Shown here: in pieces, positions 9,001 through 20,292 of the stretch | Position numbering within the stretch: the first letter of the stretch is position 1 | Layout: every line of letters begins with the position of its first letter | Assembly (NCBI GenBank): GCA_020633055.1 | Contig: JACKEJ010000005.1 | Span: forward strand, 124,001 to 188,000 | Length of the DNA stretch: 64,000 nt | Origin: Sandaracinaceae bacterium | Lineage (GTDB): Bacteria > Myxococcota_A > Polyangia > Polyangiales > Houyiibacteriaceae | Direction: 5' to 3' | Translations under genes and position numbers: made by a program | The notes under the pieces: generated by a model | Database searches by the model: none | Told to the model about the DNA's origin: nothing | The model's input: the letters and a program-made list of their open reading frames with translations, nothing else

Positions 9001-9378
9001 GGTGACGCGCTGCTCGATGCTGGCGCCCAGCAGAAACGCGAGCTGCTGCTCCACGTCGCGGGCCAGCGGCTCGTGAACCGCGAGGACAACGCGGCCTGCG
9101 TGCGACTCGATGGGGACCACGCGGTGTTGCTCCGCCACCTCACGCGGCACCAGACGCACGACCTCGCGCGTGACGTTCATCAGGTCGCCTGCCGCCACCG
9201 CTTGCAGCTCGAACACGGCGGCACAGTACGACGCGAGCACGTTCTCGCGTGTGGCGCCGACCTCGAGCAGGACCGTGTCGAGCGCGCCACCCGAGATGAC
9301 CTGGCGCTGGATGGCCTCCTCGATTTTCTTCAGGGGGACGACGCGGTCCCGCACGAGCAACGACGTCAGGGCCGACAT
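6055..9378 (-). CDS. MshEN - GAF-like - HEAT-repeat multidomain protein
   Basis: 1107 residues. Residues 1-150 match the MshEN / T2SSE N-terminal fold (for example VVPLKKIEEAIQRQVISGG and LVPREVAEQHRVVPIES), which in other proteins can bind c-di-GMP. A long disordered linker follows. Residues about 310-475 look like a GAF-type sensor (RLAVELLEQAGDREEVLQVA, AVLFLVQDD, QRVVLLFYGDRGG). A second disordered, acidic linker of over 300 residues contains an isolated GGVYSMKGTTDVV patch. The last about 300 residues form HEAT-like repeats (ALKALGHLRDDGALNLLSRV and similar). No ATPase or other catalytic core is present, although MshEN usually sits on the T2SS/T4P ATPase. It is probably a scaffold or c-di-GMP receptor. 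GGGAG precedes the ATG by 4 bases, which supports the start. Confidence 0.7.
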   Translation of the reverse strand: MSALTSLLVRDRVVPLKKIEEAIQRQVISGGALDTVLLEVGATRENVLASYCAAVFELQAVAAGDLMNVTREVVRLVPREVAEQHRVVPIESHAGRVVLAVHEPLARDVEQQLAFLLGASIEQRVTTQARLEAALGAHYGVELSPRLKRLGRKLADAPAGDLVDVAPLDDNRRTVPDDLAPEAIAEADQRPEATYAARTGSTAKYGQVPEAPRRNSAVAVNVARVVGADALERKSFTADAPTPELAEPGSDVTTPRVTNVPETFERASRVTLTDLAAQAKPNAQASREPEASSSTEAASPRMERPPRTELLSRIRGPFTARLAVELLEQAGDREEVLQVALAFVRQFFDCAVLFLVQDDIAEGLDVEGAGPDYATVRRTTVSVEDAGILSDAFRTAQPRMGDLESGTRADQSLAKALGRDTAQPCVVAPVAIRQRVVLLFYGDRGGEDFGISDVPEFVAFMPRISEAFQRLILRRKMGKAAPAEEPDDAKGSTAKRWQGGRRNWVAEVSHTPRGRAPKRRTQAMDVLGVPRTAPPPPSPVANAAGAHAVPPQDAPGVPEAPEDPEPAYLGVPEVAPGSEDDVGHAQPAERTAGESLVASPSSGSTLLDGAEAALDEGSSSSDPEGVESSPAPTEDEPDLTAIPLTNLRPTEPALALDPDEVVSADALRKRGGVTVQPAIRVVDSERARATARAIAEQMVTGSVGSTPPPEAPVRAVASVRPAGGVYSMKGTTDVVATSRSSRPPPPRERDAVRAESPNTSEREPTRPAIAPLDDDDDEPELTVTEAAVHSSAGSHSANARVVVDPGMPSVILDLGDGVENAVQQLLHAGPEDTFAVQAALRAGEGILPALVREFPGPLWFDRHAPHQRLPRGRDVSAVARAMVAFGDVAVPYVAALLDREDPDVRFYATLLSAELVHRDLVGPLGRRVFDVDSGTRALALDVLRPLRRFPREFGRVIDRVRASARIPARPLPIRLAALKALGHLRDDGALNLLSRVLDVDEPKLREAAHQSLVLITRQDFGKARDAWEDWIAEHSGEHRIEWLIDALMNDDAKLRRLAGDELKHLTQAYYGYQHALPKRDREVAQRKYRKWWDTEGRALFGAVPQRS

Positions 9379-9441
9379 GGGGCTCCCATGGTCGCGTTGT
9401 GCACGGAAAGTGTCAACGTTCGGAGCGCCGACATCCAGTCG

Positions 9442-11976
9442 TCAGCGGGGCTCCGCGCGCACCCGCTGCGTGGGGTCCTCGGGGAAGGGGTGTCGCGGGT
9501 AGCGCCGGCGCAGCTCGGCGGCCAGGCGCGGATAGTGGCGCTGCCAGAAACCAGCGAGGTCGGTGGTGACCTGTACCGCCCTCCGGTTGGGCGCGAGCAG
9601 GTGCAGCACCAAGGGCACTTCACCGCGCGCGACGCGAGGCCCCTCGGTGAGGCCGAAGAAGTCCTGCATGCGGGACTCGATCCACGGGTCGCGCTCGGCC
9701 TCGTAGTGCAGCGGGACCCGGGCCCGACCGGGCAAGGGCACGCTCTCCGGGGCCACGGCGAAGAGGGCCTGCTGCACCTTCGGCTCGAGCATCCCCAACA
9801 GCGTCGGCACCAGCGCAAGACCCTTCAGGTCCGCGAAGGTGCGCCTCCCCGCACACAGCAGGCGGAGCGCCTCGACGACGCGTTCGTCATCCACCGGAGG
9901 CGCGTCCACGCCGTGCTTGCGCGCGAAAGCCACGCGGTGCTGGAAGAGCATCAGCTCGTCCATGTCGACGAAGCGATGCAGCCCCGCCGAGACTGCCGCC
10001 CGCGCGAGGCAGTCGGCCACCTCCTCCCCCTGACCGTCGCGCCGCACGCTCTCGTCCAACACCAGGCCCTCGTAGCGCAGCCCGCTGACCTGCTCTACCT
10101 GCTCGAGGCGCGCGTCGAAGCGCGTCTGTACATAGCTCTCGACCTGGTCGGGGAACGCGTCGAGCAGGTCCTCCGCGTCGATGGCGCTGGCACGCGCGAC
10201 GACCGCGCGCGGCCCCTTCTGCCAGACGTCGACGCAGACCATGAACGTGGCCTCCCGCACGACGCTCTCGGGGGCGAGCTCGCCGCTGCCGCCCCCCGCG
10301 AAGACCACCGCAGGACGTCCGGGCTCCCGGCGCTTGCCCACGCGGTCAGGGAAGCCCAGCAGGACGGCGCGCGTGAGTGCGCTGCGCTCTTCGTCGAGCG
10401 GCGCCTCGGGCGAACGCGGCAAGCGCAGCGTGCGGGCGAGCTGGTCGCGGCTCTTGCGCACGGTCTGCAGCTGGGCGCCGTCGAGCTCGAGGCGCCGGAG
10501 CGCGGCGCCAGAGAACCCGTGCGCTTCCGCTTCCTCGAACGCCTCGAGCTGATCGATCAGGTCACTGTCCTCCACGCGCTCGCGTGCGCGCCCTCCACCT
10601 CGTCCGAGGGCGGCGCCCACGCCCCGCCGGATGTCCCGCTCCGCCACGAGCGCCGCCAGGAGCGCCCCACGCGCACCGGCTCCCTGCTCGTTCGCGGACA
10701 CCAGCAGGCGCCCCAGGCGCGGGTGCGTCGGCAGGGCGGCGAGCTTCCGTCCGAGGGGCGTCGCCGCGCACGTCTCGGCCTCGACCGTGAGCGCGCCCAG
10801 ACGAGCCAGTAGCTCGAGGGCCGCGCGGCGGGCGGCCTCCGGCGGCGTCTCGAAGAACGCGAAGCGCCGAGGGTCGTGTCCGAGCGTGACGAGCAACAGC
10901 AGCGCCTCGGCCAGCTCGGCCCGCGCCACTTCGGGCGCGTCCTGCGCGTCGCGCGCGTCGTAGTCGTGCCGCGTGTAGAGGCGCTCGCACGTACCCGCCG
11001 ACACGCGCCCCGCTCGCCCGGCCCGCTGGTCGGCCCGCGCCCGGCTGACCCTCTCGGTCACCAGGCTGCTGAGCCCCGTCCAGGGCGTGCTGCGCAGCAC
11101 CCGCGCCAGCCCGCTGTCGAGCACGTGGGTGACGGTCGGGATGGTGACCGAGCTCTCGGCGACGTTGGTGGACAGGATGACCTTGCGGCGCGCGCCCGCT
11201 CGCACGGCTTGGTCCTGCTCGCGCGCGGGCAGGTCGCCATGCAGGAGCGCCAGCTCGGCCCCCACGTGCTGCACCACCTCGGCGCAGCGCTCCGCGGCGC
11301 GGCGGATCTCGGCGGCGCCTGGCAGAAACACCAGGACGTCCCCAGGGGACTGCGCGAGGGCACGGCGGACCCCGGCCGCGACGCGCTCTTCGAGAGGCCG
11401 CGGATCGTCGCGGTCGGCGAAGCGCACCGCGACCGGGAAGGCGCGTCCGGGCACGCGCACGACGCCGGCGGCGAGGAAGGCCGCGACGGGCGCGGGATCG
11501 AGCGTGGCGCTCATGACCACCACCCGCAGGTCCGGACGAGCGCCGCGCCGCGCGTGCTGGACCAACGCGAGGCCCAGGTCGGAGGCGACGCTGCGCTCGT
11601 GGAACTCGTCGAACACCACCGCCGCGATGCCGTCCAGCGCGGGGTCTTCGGACAACCGCCGCAGCAACACGCCCTCGGTCACGAACCGCAGACGGGTGCG
11701 CGCGGAGGCCACGGTCTCGAAGCGCACTTGGACGCCGACACGCTCCCCGAGCGCCTCCCCCAGCTCTTCGGCCACGCGGGCCGCGGCCATGCGCGCGGCC
11801 AAGCGTCGGGGCTCGAGCACCCACACCTCACCGTCGTCGGCGCGCGTCCCCTCCAGCAGCGCCCGCGGCACGCGTGTGGTCTTTCCTGCCCCCGGCTCGG
11901 CGACGATCACCACCGCGCCGGTGTCCGCCAGCGCAGCGGTGATGGAGGCCAGGAAGTCGTCGATCGGCAGCGCCAT
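9442..11976 (-). CDS. hrpB: ATP-dependent DExH-box helicase HrpB
   Basis: 844 residues from the ATG at 11976, close to the family's usual length of a little over 800. A GTG at 12006 would add ten residues that do not look like the family start, so I prefer 11976. Walker A is AEPGAGKTT (about 26-34), the DExH box is DEFH (123-126), and motif III is SATL. The C-terminal helicase half holds STNVAESSVTIP and QRAGRAGR, followed by the HrpB-type C-terminal domain. HrpB proteins are SF2 RNA helicases of unclear substrate. The start lies 36 bases after the ettA stop on the same strand, so the two are probably one transcript. Confidence 0.9.
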   Translation of the reverse strand: MALPIDDFLASITAALADTGAVVIVAEPGAGKTTRVPRALLEGTRADDGEVWVLEPRRLAARMAAARVAEELGEALGERVGVQVRFETVASARTRLRFVTEGVLLRRLSEDPALDGIAAVVFDEFHERSVASDLGLALVQHARRGARPDLRVVVMSATLDPAPVAAFLAAGVVRVPGRAFPVAVRFADRDDPRPLEERVAAGVRRALAQSPGDVLVFLPGAAEIRRAAERCAEVVQHVGAELALLHGDLPAREQDQAVRAGARRKVILSTNVAESSVTIPTVTHVLDSGLARVLRSTPWTGLSSLVTERVSRARADQRAGRAGRVSAGTCERLYTRHDYDARDAQDAPEVARAELAEALLLLVTLGHDPRRFAFFETPPEAARRAALELLARLGALTVEAETCAATPLGRKLAALPTHPRLGRLLVSANEQGAGARGALLAALVAERDIRRGVGAALGRGGGRARERVEDSDLIDQLEAFEEAEAHGFSGAALRRLELDGAQLQTVRKSRDQLARTLRLPRSPEAPLDEERSALTRAVLLGFPDRVGKRREPGRPAVVFAGGGSGELAPESVVREATFMVCVDVWQKGPRAVVARASAIDAEDLLDAFPDQVESYVQTRFDARLEQVEQVSGLRYEGLVLDESVRRDGQGEEVADCLARAAVSAGLHRFVDMDELMLFQHRVAFARKHGVDAPPVDDERVVEALRLLCAGRRTFADLKGLALVPTLLGMLEPKVQQALFAVAPESVPLPGRARVPLHYEAERDPWIESRMQDFFGLTEGPRVARGEVPLVLHLLAPNRRAVQVTTDLAGFWQRHYPRLAAELRRRYPRHPFPEDPTQRVRAEPR

Positions 11977-12012
11977 GGCGCCCCGCGCTGATGTCGGCGC
12001 CGGCACGCTCCG

Positions 12013-13686
<1,674 letters not shown>

Positions 13687-13698
13687 GGCGGGTACTCG

Positions 13699-14700
<1,002 letters not shown>

Positions 14701-14847
14701 GGGGCGCTTGGTACCCGAACGGGCGGGCGATGTCGAGACGCCGAGCGGCGGTGGTGCTCCGCCTTTCTGGAGGTCCCGTCCGACTGCGCGGTCGTGCGGT
14801 CACGCGCTTTGCGCGGGTCGGGGTGAGCGCGATGAGCCGACTTGCGG

Positions 14848-14870
14848 GGCAAAGTGTTTTCCAAATTGCC
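14848..14870. promoter_or_regulatory. AT-rich inverted repeat upstream of the PATAN/TPR gene
   Basis: GGCAA and TTGCC arms flank a 13-base AT-rich centre, 33 bases ahead of the GTG at 14903, inside the 202-base divergent gap with the FKBP gene. CTTGCGG also occurs twice (14841-14847 and 14870-14876). This is the only AT-rich patch in the gap, so it is the likely promoter/operator zone. I could not assign -35/-10 boxes. Confidence 0.3.
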
Positions 14871-14902
14871 TTGCGGATCGATAACATCGCCGAAGGAACC
14901 GC

Positions 14903-17900
14903 GTGACCCAGCTCGACGACGACCGTCCTACCCTGCTGCTGTTCGGCGACGGCGAGGCCATGCTCGACGCGCTCGTGGCCGCGCTGCGTCCACGCGCTCA
15001 CGTGAGCGTGGCCGGAGAGTCCGACGCCCTGGTGCCGGCCGTGCTGGCCAACGTCCCCGATCTGACGGTGTTGGTGGGCCAGGCGACCGAGACCGAGACA
15101 GCGGGCGGGTTGCTGCGGGAGCTGCGGCAGCACCCGCTCACCGAAGGGAGCCCCGTGGCGCTGTTGGCGACGGACGACAGCCTGGCCGCCAAGCTGCGCG
15201 CGTCCGAGTACGGGATGGTCAGCATCCTGCCCCGGGGAGCCAGCGCAGACGGCATGGCGCGTCAGATGGTCCAGCTGGCCGAGCAGCTGTACGAGGATCC
15301 CACGGTCACCGAGGCCGGAGACCTCGCCGAAGCCTCCGTGGACGACTTGGTGCAGATCCTGGGACGGGAGCTACAGAGCGGCATCCTCTCCGTCTCGCAG
15401 GTCGACGGTCAGCGGGCGGAGCGCTTCGTCGTGCGCGCCGGTCAGCCCATGCGGGCCGCCATCAGCCAGTTCATCGAGCGCGTGCGGCCGCTGATCGCAG
15501 AGGCCAAGCCCCTGCAGTACGCGTTCCACGAGGCGCCCTTGACGCCCCTGTTCACGCTCGACGACGCCGAGACCGCGAGCGAAGGCTCGGCCCGGGCGGC
15601 GCTCGGCGGGCGCCGCTTTCTGTTGATCGCGAACAACCCGGCGCACGCGGACGCGCTGGCGCAGGAGCTACGGGCCTGTGACGCGCTGGTGGTGGTGGTG
15701 TCGGCCGACGGGTCCGGCTGGGATCGCGCGCGCGACCTGGACCCCGAGGTGGCGCTGATCGACGAGGAGGGTCTGAACCACTGGGGTTTCGAAGCGGTCG
15801 CCAAGCTGCGCAGCGACCCACAGCTGCGCTGGGCGTCGCTGGTGGTGATGGACAGCAACGAGCTGCTCCCGAGTGACGGGCCACCGCGCATCGAGCGCCT
15901 CGCGGCGAACATCGCCCGCTTGAGTGACAGCGAGGGCGCCCTGCGCGCCCGTGCGGCTGCGCGTCAGGAGTTCGTGGCGCGCATCGAGACCGTGGGCCCG
16001 ACGCGCGTCCTGCGCGCGCTGCTCACGAGCGACGGCGCATGGAACGTGCGCGCCAAGCCGCGGGGCGGTGCGACCGTGACGCTGGCGTTGGCCGAGGGTC
16101 TGGTCGCGGGCGCCAGCGCGCAGCTGGGCGACAGCCCAGCCCTGGAGGGTGCCGCGGCGCTCGCATGTCTGCTGGTGGCTGGCTCGGGGCGGCTGCGGGC
16201 CACCCCGGCGGCACGGCCCGCGCTGGCGAACATGCTGATGCCGCTGGACGAGGCGGTCCGGGCCGCACACGCCGAGGGCGGCCCGCTGCGCGTCACGCGC
16301 AGTCCATCGGCGCCACCGCCAGCCATGGACAAGCGGGACCGCTCCTCCATGGGGCGCCCCCGCATGCCGCTCCCGAGCACGGAGACGGCCGCCCTGGTGG
16401 GCGAGCTGGAGGACCTGGTGGGCGAGCTGAACAGCGCGCGAGCCAGCAGCCTGCCGCCACCCGTCCCACGCCCGGCACCGGCTGCACCGAAGGCCGCCGG
16501 CGCAGCGGTCAGGCCGCCCGCGACGAGACCCGCGGGCGCCCCACCCGCCGGACGACCACGCGGGGCCACCGCGACCGCCCACACCGCCATCCCACCGACC
16601 GCGCCCCCCCCACCACGCGCAGGAGGCGCGAACCCCACGCGGCCTTTGGCGGCGCCTGCGCGTCCTGCGTCGACGGCGACGGGAGCCCGCAGCGGACCCG
16701 GCCCGTCCGCCGCCTCTGCGCGCCCCGTGCCACCCGCCGCGCGGCCGCAAGCGGTGCCGAAGACGGCGACCTTGGGCAAGGCGTCGCTCGCGCCCCCAGC
16801 GCCAGCTGCGGCTGCCAAGTCGGTCCCGCCGCCGCCCGCGACGGCCGCCAAGTCGCTCCCGCCGCCCCCCTCGACAGCCGCCAAGTCGCTCCCGCCTCCC
16901 CCACCACCCGCAGGCGCCAAGTCGCACGCGCCACCACCGTCATCCATCGTGGCCAAGTCGGGTCTGCCCGCCGCGCCCCGCCCGCCCGCGCGTCCGCCCG
17001 TGGACGCCCCCACCCAGCGCCCGCCCGGCCCTCCGGCGAAGGCGCTTCCCCCGCCGACGACCGGTGTCACCCGCCGACCGCCCGCCGCACCCACGGGCAC
17101 GGGGCCCCTCCCCGACGCCGGCGCGACCCATCGCCCTCCCGGTCCGCCAGTGGCGGCGCAGCCCGTCCCGACGGCCGGCCTCACGGGCCGTCCGCCGGCG
17201 CCGTCCCCCGTCGCGTCGGACGTCGCCGACCCCGACGTAGCGCTCACGTCCGACAGCGCGCCCACCACCGGCCAGCCTGTCGTCCCCCCGCCCGTCGCGC
17301 CGCCATCTCCGCGGGCGGCCACCGCTCCCGCAGACGGGGGCGAGGCGCCACCGTCCGTCTCGCCCCCGGCCATCCCGGTGCCCGTCGTGGCTGCAGTGTC
17401 GGCGCCCTCGGCCGCGCACGACGCGCTCACGCCGCACACCCCCACGTCGCTCGCGAGCCATTCCGTGCCGACGTCGTGGACGCAGGGGGTCTCTCCGATG
17501 CACGTCGTGATCGGGCTCTGCGTGGTCATCGCGGGTCTGGCCGGCTTCGGGTTGGTGTTCACCCTCGCCACGCGCGACACCCCGCGCGCCGCCGCAGACG
17601 AGACCGCCAGCCCCGCGGAGACGTCCGATGCGCCCCCACCGGCGACGCCCCCGGCAGCGCAACAGGCGGCGCAGGCCTCCCCGCCGACGACGCCCGCCCC
17701 GACGATGGCGCCCGCGCAAGACGCCACGTCCACCACGGGCACGGCGCCCAGCCCCCAAGCGGTGGCGGCCGACACGGCGCCGCGGCTCCCCTCGATCGAC
17801 CCGGGGCCCATGCCAGACGAACACGCTGGCGCTGCCGCGACCGTGGAGCGCTACCGAGCGGCCCTCTCCCGGGGGGCGCGCGCGCGCTCACGGGGAGACC

Positions 17901-18208
17901 TCGGTGACGCCCTCGCCGCCTACCAGTTCGCGCTACACCTCAAGCCGCGGAGCAGCGACGCGGCGCTCGGGATCGCACGGACGTACCTCGAGGCGGAGCA
18001 GGGCCAAGACGCGCTGCGCTGGGCCGAGCGCGGACGGGACCTCGAGCGGGACGGCATCGACGGGCGCCTGCTCATGGGCGACGCGCTGCTCCTCATGGGG
18101 CAGCTCGAGCGCGCCGTGTCGACATGGGAAGACGCACAGGCGGTGGCCCCGCGCGACCGCGCGCCGAGCGAGCGCATCCGCCGCGCGCAAGACGCGCTGG
18201 ACGAGTGA
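14903..18208 (+). CDS. pseudo-receiver / PATAN (DUF4388) / TPR membrane signalling protein
   Basis: 1101 residues, GTG start preceded by AAGGA five bases upstream. Domain order by inspection: a receiver-like fold (8-130, without the full phospho-acceptor set), a PATAN/DUF4388-type region (about 140-215, with LVQILGRELQSGILSV), a second receiver-like fold (about 236-345), and a second PATAN-like region (355-450). Then comes a very long Pro/Ala-rich disordered segment (455-860), one transmembrane helix (about 866-890, VVIGLCVVIAGLAGFGLVF) and a C-terminal TPR region (about 976-1101). PATAN proteins in myxobacteria and cyanobacteria are signalling adaptors, often for motility or polarity. Here the signalling half would be cytosolic and the TPR half periplasmic. 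The exact role is unknown. Confidence 0.75.
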   Translation: MTQLDDDRPTLLLFGDGEAMLDALVAALRPRAHVSVAGESDALVPAVLANVPDLTVLVGQATETETAGGLLRELRQHPLTEGSPVALLATDDSLAAKLRASEYGMVSILPRGASADGMARQMVQLAEQLYEDPTVTEAGDLAEASVDDLVQILGRELQSGILSVSQVDGQRAERFVVRAGQPMRAAISQFIERVRPLIAEAKPLQYAFHEAPLTPLFTLDDAETASEGSARAALGGRRFLLIANNPAHADALAQELRACDALVVVVSADGSGWDRARDLDPEVALIDEEGLNHWGFEAVAKLRSDPQLRWASLVVMDSNELLPSDGPPRIERLAANIARLSDSEGALRARAAARQEFVARIETVGPTRVLRALLTSDGAWNVRAKPRGGATVTLALAEGLVAGASAQLGDSPALEGAAALACLLVAGSGRLRATPAARPALANMLMPLDEAVRAAHAEGGPLRVTRSPSAPPPAMDKRDRSSMGRPRMPLPSTETAALVGELEDLVGELNSARASSLPPPVPRPAPAAPKAAGAAVRPPATRPAGAPPAGRPRGATATAHTAIPPTAPPPPRAGGANPTRPLAAPARPASTATGARSGPGPSAASARPVPPAARPQAVPKTATLGKASLAPPAPAAAAKSVPPPPATAAKSLPPPPSTAAKSLPPPPPPAGAKSHAPPPSSIVAKSGLPAAPRPPARPPVDAPTQRPPGPPAKALPPPTTGVTRRPPAAPTGTGPLPDAGATHRPPGPPVAAQPVPTAGLTGRPPAPSPVASDVADPDVALTSDSAPTTGQPVVPPPVAPPSPRAATAPADGGEAPPSVSPPAIPVPVVAAVSAPSAAHDALTPHTPTSLASHSVPTSWTQGVSPMHVVIGLCVVIAGLAGFGLVFTLATRDTPRAAADETASPAETSDAPPPATPPAAQQAAQASPPTTPAPTMAPAQDATSTTGTAPSPQAVAADTAPRLPSIDPGPMPDEHAGAAATVERYRAALSRGARARSRGDLGDALAAYQFALHLKPRSSDAALGIARTYLEAEQGQDALRWAERGRDLERDGIDGRLLMGDALLLMGQLERAVSTWEDAQAVAPRDRAPSERIRRAQDALDE

Positions 18209-18251
18209 GACGAGCCGGACGGGGAGCCATCGCGCCCCGCGCTGACGCGCA

Positions 18252-18851
18252 CTACGATGGTTGGTCGTCGTCGGTCGTGTGGAGCCGCGGCTCACCGCTG
18301 CCATCACGGTCCGACGGGACTTCGTAGCCCTCCACGTCGATCACCACGGATGGGCCCGGTCCTGGGTTCCGTCCCGGGCGCCCCGTGTAGCCAGAGGAGC
18401 CCCGCTCGCGTGGACGCCTGGGACCCGCAGCGCGTGGGTCCACCCCGAACCCAGACATCGACCCCATGGTCATGACGGTCACGTCGCCCTGCTGAATGCG
18501 GCGCTCCAACCAGGCGCGCACCGCACGTGCCCACAGCGCGCGCGTGACGGGGACCAAGAGGGACAGCCCGACCAGGTCCGTGAAGACGCCTGGCGTCACG
18601 AGGAGCACGCCTCCGACGAGCACCAGCACCCCGCCTAGGACCCCCTCTTCGGGCATGGTCCCCGAGGCCAGCGACTCGCGCCAGTTGGCGAGCACACGCG
18701 CGCCCTGCCGCTTGGCCAGCGTCGCGCCAGCGACGCCCGTGACGAAGACGATGGCGACCGTGGACCAGAAGCCCAGCACGCGTCCGAGATACAGCAGCAG
18801 GTACAGCTCGATCAGCGGCACCACGGTGAAGAGCAGCAGCAGCTTGCCCAC
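18252..18851 (-). CDS. fxsA: FxsA family membrane protein
   Basis: 199 residues. The first about 115 match FxsA: PLIELYLLLYLGRVLGFW, a Gly-rich TGVAGATLAKRQG loop, and GGVLLVTPGVFTDLVGLSLL. Three or four membrane helices are visible. The rest is a polar, Gly/Pro/Arg-rich tail longer than in E. coli FxsA. FxsA is an inner-membrane protein known for relieving phage T7 exclusion by F plasmids; its native role is unclear. Its start is two bases after the aarF stop, so the two genes form an operon. Confidence 0.9.
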   Translation of the reverse strand: MGKLLLLFTVVPLIELYLLLYLGRVLGFWSTVAIVFVTGVAGATLAKRQGARVLANWRESLASGTMPEEGVLGGVLVLVGGVLLVTPGVFTDLVGLSLLVPVTRALWARAVRAWLERRIQQGDVTVMTMGSMSGFGVDPRAAGPRRPRERGSSGYTGRPGRNPGPGPSVVIDVEGYEVPSDRDGSGEPRLHTTDDDQPS

Positions 18852-18853
18852 GG

Positions 18854-20236
18854 CTACTCCGCCTGGGCGGAGCGACGCGCAGCGCGCCTCGCGGCCTTGG
18901 CCTCACGCGCAGCGCGGGCAGCCTCGGCGGCGCCCGGGACCTCACGCTCCGGCGCCCTCCCTGGCGGTGCGGTGACGACGACCTCGAGCAGCATCGGCGT
19001 GGCGAACTCGATCAGGTCGATGTCGGGATCGAGCTGCTTGCCGAGGCCCTCGGCCACCAACATGGCGATGTGCACGACGGTGAAGCTGGGATCGATCTGC
19101 ACCTTGTGCCGGCGCAGGATGTTCATGATGCCCGTCACCACCTCGCTGGCCTCCAGCTCGCCCAGCGGCTTGCCGTAGAACGTGTCGAAGTACTCGGTCA
19201 CCTCCCGCTCGTACTGCGCGTAGTCCTTGGTGCCCACGGTCGGCGCGTACACGTAGAACAGGCGTGCGGCTGCCTTGCCGTCCTTCTGGCTCAAGGCGTG
19301 GAACGTCTCGATGAACGGGCGCATCAGGTCCTTCGGGATCTCCGCGGTGAGGCCGAGATCGATCAGGACCACCTCGCCAGCGTCCGTGAGCAGGATGTTC
19401 CCCGGGTGCAGGTCCGCGTGCACGAAGCCGTCCTTGAACACCATCTGCTGGATGGCCCCTGCGCCCCGCCGGGCGAGCAGCTTGCGGTCGCCGCCGACCT
19501 TCTCCGGCTCGGTCGCGCGCACGCCATCGACGAACGCCATCGTGAGCACGCGACGGGAGCAGAGGTCTTCGACCAGCGCGGGAACGCCCACGCCGTCGAC
19601 GTCCGCGAAGTTCGCGGCGAAGCGGCGGTTGTTGCTGGCCTCCTTCTCGAAGTCCACCTGCCGGTGCATGGCCTCGGCGAACTGCGCGACCGAGCCCCGC
19701 AGCGACAGCAGCTTGAGCGAGGGGATCCACTCGAGCACGCGCGCCCCGAGGTCCATCAACACGAGGTCGCGCTCGATCTGCGGCGCGGCGAGCGGTCGCT
19801 GCACCTTGATGGCCACCACCTGGCCGTCGTCGAGCACGCCTTTGTGAACTTGGGCGACGGACGCCGCCGCCACCGGCACGGGATCGATGCTGACGATGCG
19901 GGCGCGCGCGGCAGGCGGCAGGTCCTGGTCGATGACGTGCTGCACCTGCGCGAACGGGATGGGCCGCACGTTGTCCTGCAGGGTCTCGAGCTCGCGCACG
20001 ATGCCCTCCGGGATGATGTCCGGCCGCGTGCTGAGGATCTGCCCGAGCTTCACGTAGGTGGCGCCGAGCCGGTCGAGCGCGCTCACCAACACCTGACCGC
20101 GCAGGTGGTCCCGGGCGTCCGCGTCCATGCGTCCCGACACCAGCCGCCGACCCAGGTAGCGGAACATGGCCCCGGTGAGGACGGCGAGGATGGCAAAGGT
20201 CCGGACGACCAGGGACAGGAAGCGCATGGGCTGCAT
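18854..20236 (-). CDS. ABC1/AarF/UbiB family atypical kinase
   Basis: 460 residues. An N-terminal hydrophobic segment (about 6-27) is followed by the family motifs KLGQ (63-66), the Ala-rich nucleotide loop AAASVAQVH (123-131), VAIKVQRP with lysine K144, HADLHPGN for catalysis, and IDLGLT in place of DFG. These define UbiB-type proteins, which support ubiquinone or other isoprenoid lipid metabolism as atypical ATPases/kinases. The C-terminal 35 residues are Ala/Arg-rich. No ubiquinone biosynthesis gene is nearby, so I do not assign ubiB. It is followed by fxsA on the same strand and is divergent from the DUF368 transporter, which also handles isoprenoid lipids. Confidence 0.9.
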   Translation of the reverse strand: MQPMRFLSLVVRTFAILAVLTGAMFRYLGRRLVSGRMDADARDHLRGQVLVSALDRLGATYVKLGQILSTRPDIIPEGIVRELETLQDNVRPIPFAQVQHVIDQDLPPAARARIVSIDPVPVAAASVAQVHKGVLDDGQVVAIKVQRPLAAPQIERDLVLMDLGARVLEWIPSLKLLSLRGSVAQFAEAMHRQVDFEKEASNNRRFAANFADVDGVGVPALVEDLCSRRVLTMAFVDGVRATEPEKVGGDRKLLARRGAGAIQQMVFKDGFVHADLHPGNILLTDAGEVVLIDLGLTAEIPKDLMRPFIETFHALSQKDGKAAARLFYVYAPTVGTKDYAQYEREVTEYFDTFYGKPLGELEASEVVTGIMNILRRHKVQIDPSFTVVHIAMLVAEGLGKQLDPDIDLIEFATPMLLEVVVTAPPGRAPEREVPGAAEAARAAREAKAARRAARRSAQAE

Positions 20237-20292
20237 GTAGTGCGGTACTGGCCACTCGTCTACCTGGACGCGTGGGGGCCGGTGCGCGCATC

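Noticed and set aside
8392..10812. Long plus-strand frame across the MshEN and hrpB genes
   Set aside because: Spans two real minus-strand genes with clear domains; no recognisable domain of its own.
18854..20236. Naming the AarF-type kinase ubiB
   Set aside because: Family motifs fit, but there is no ubiquinone pathway context and several paralogs are usual in such genomes.
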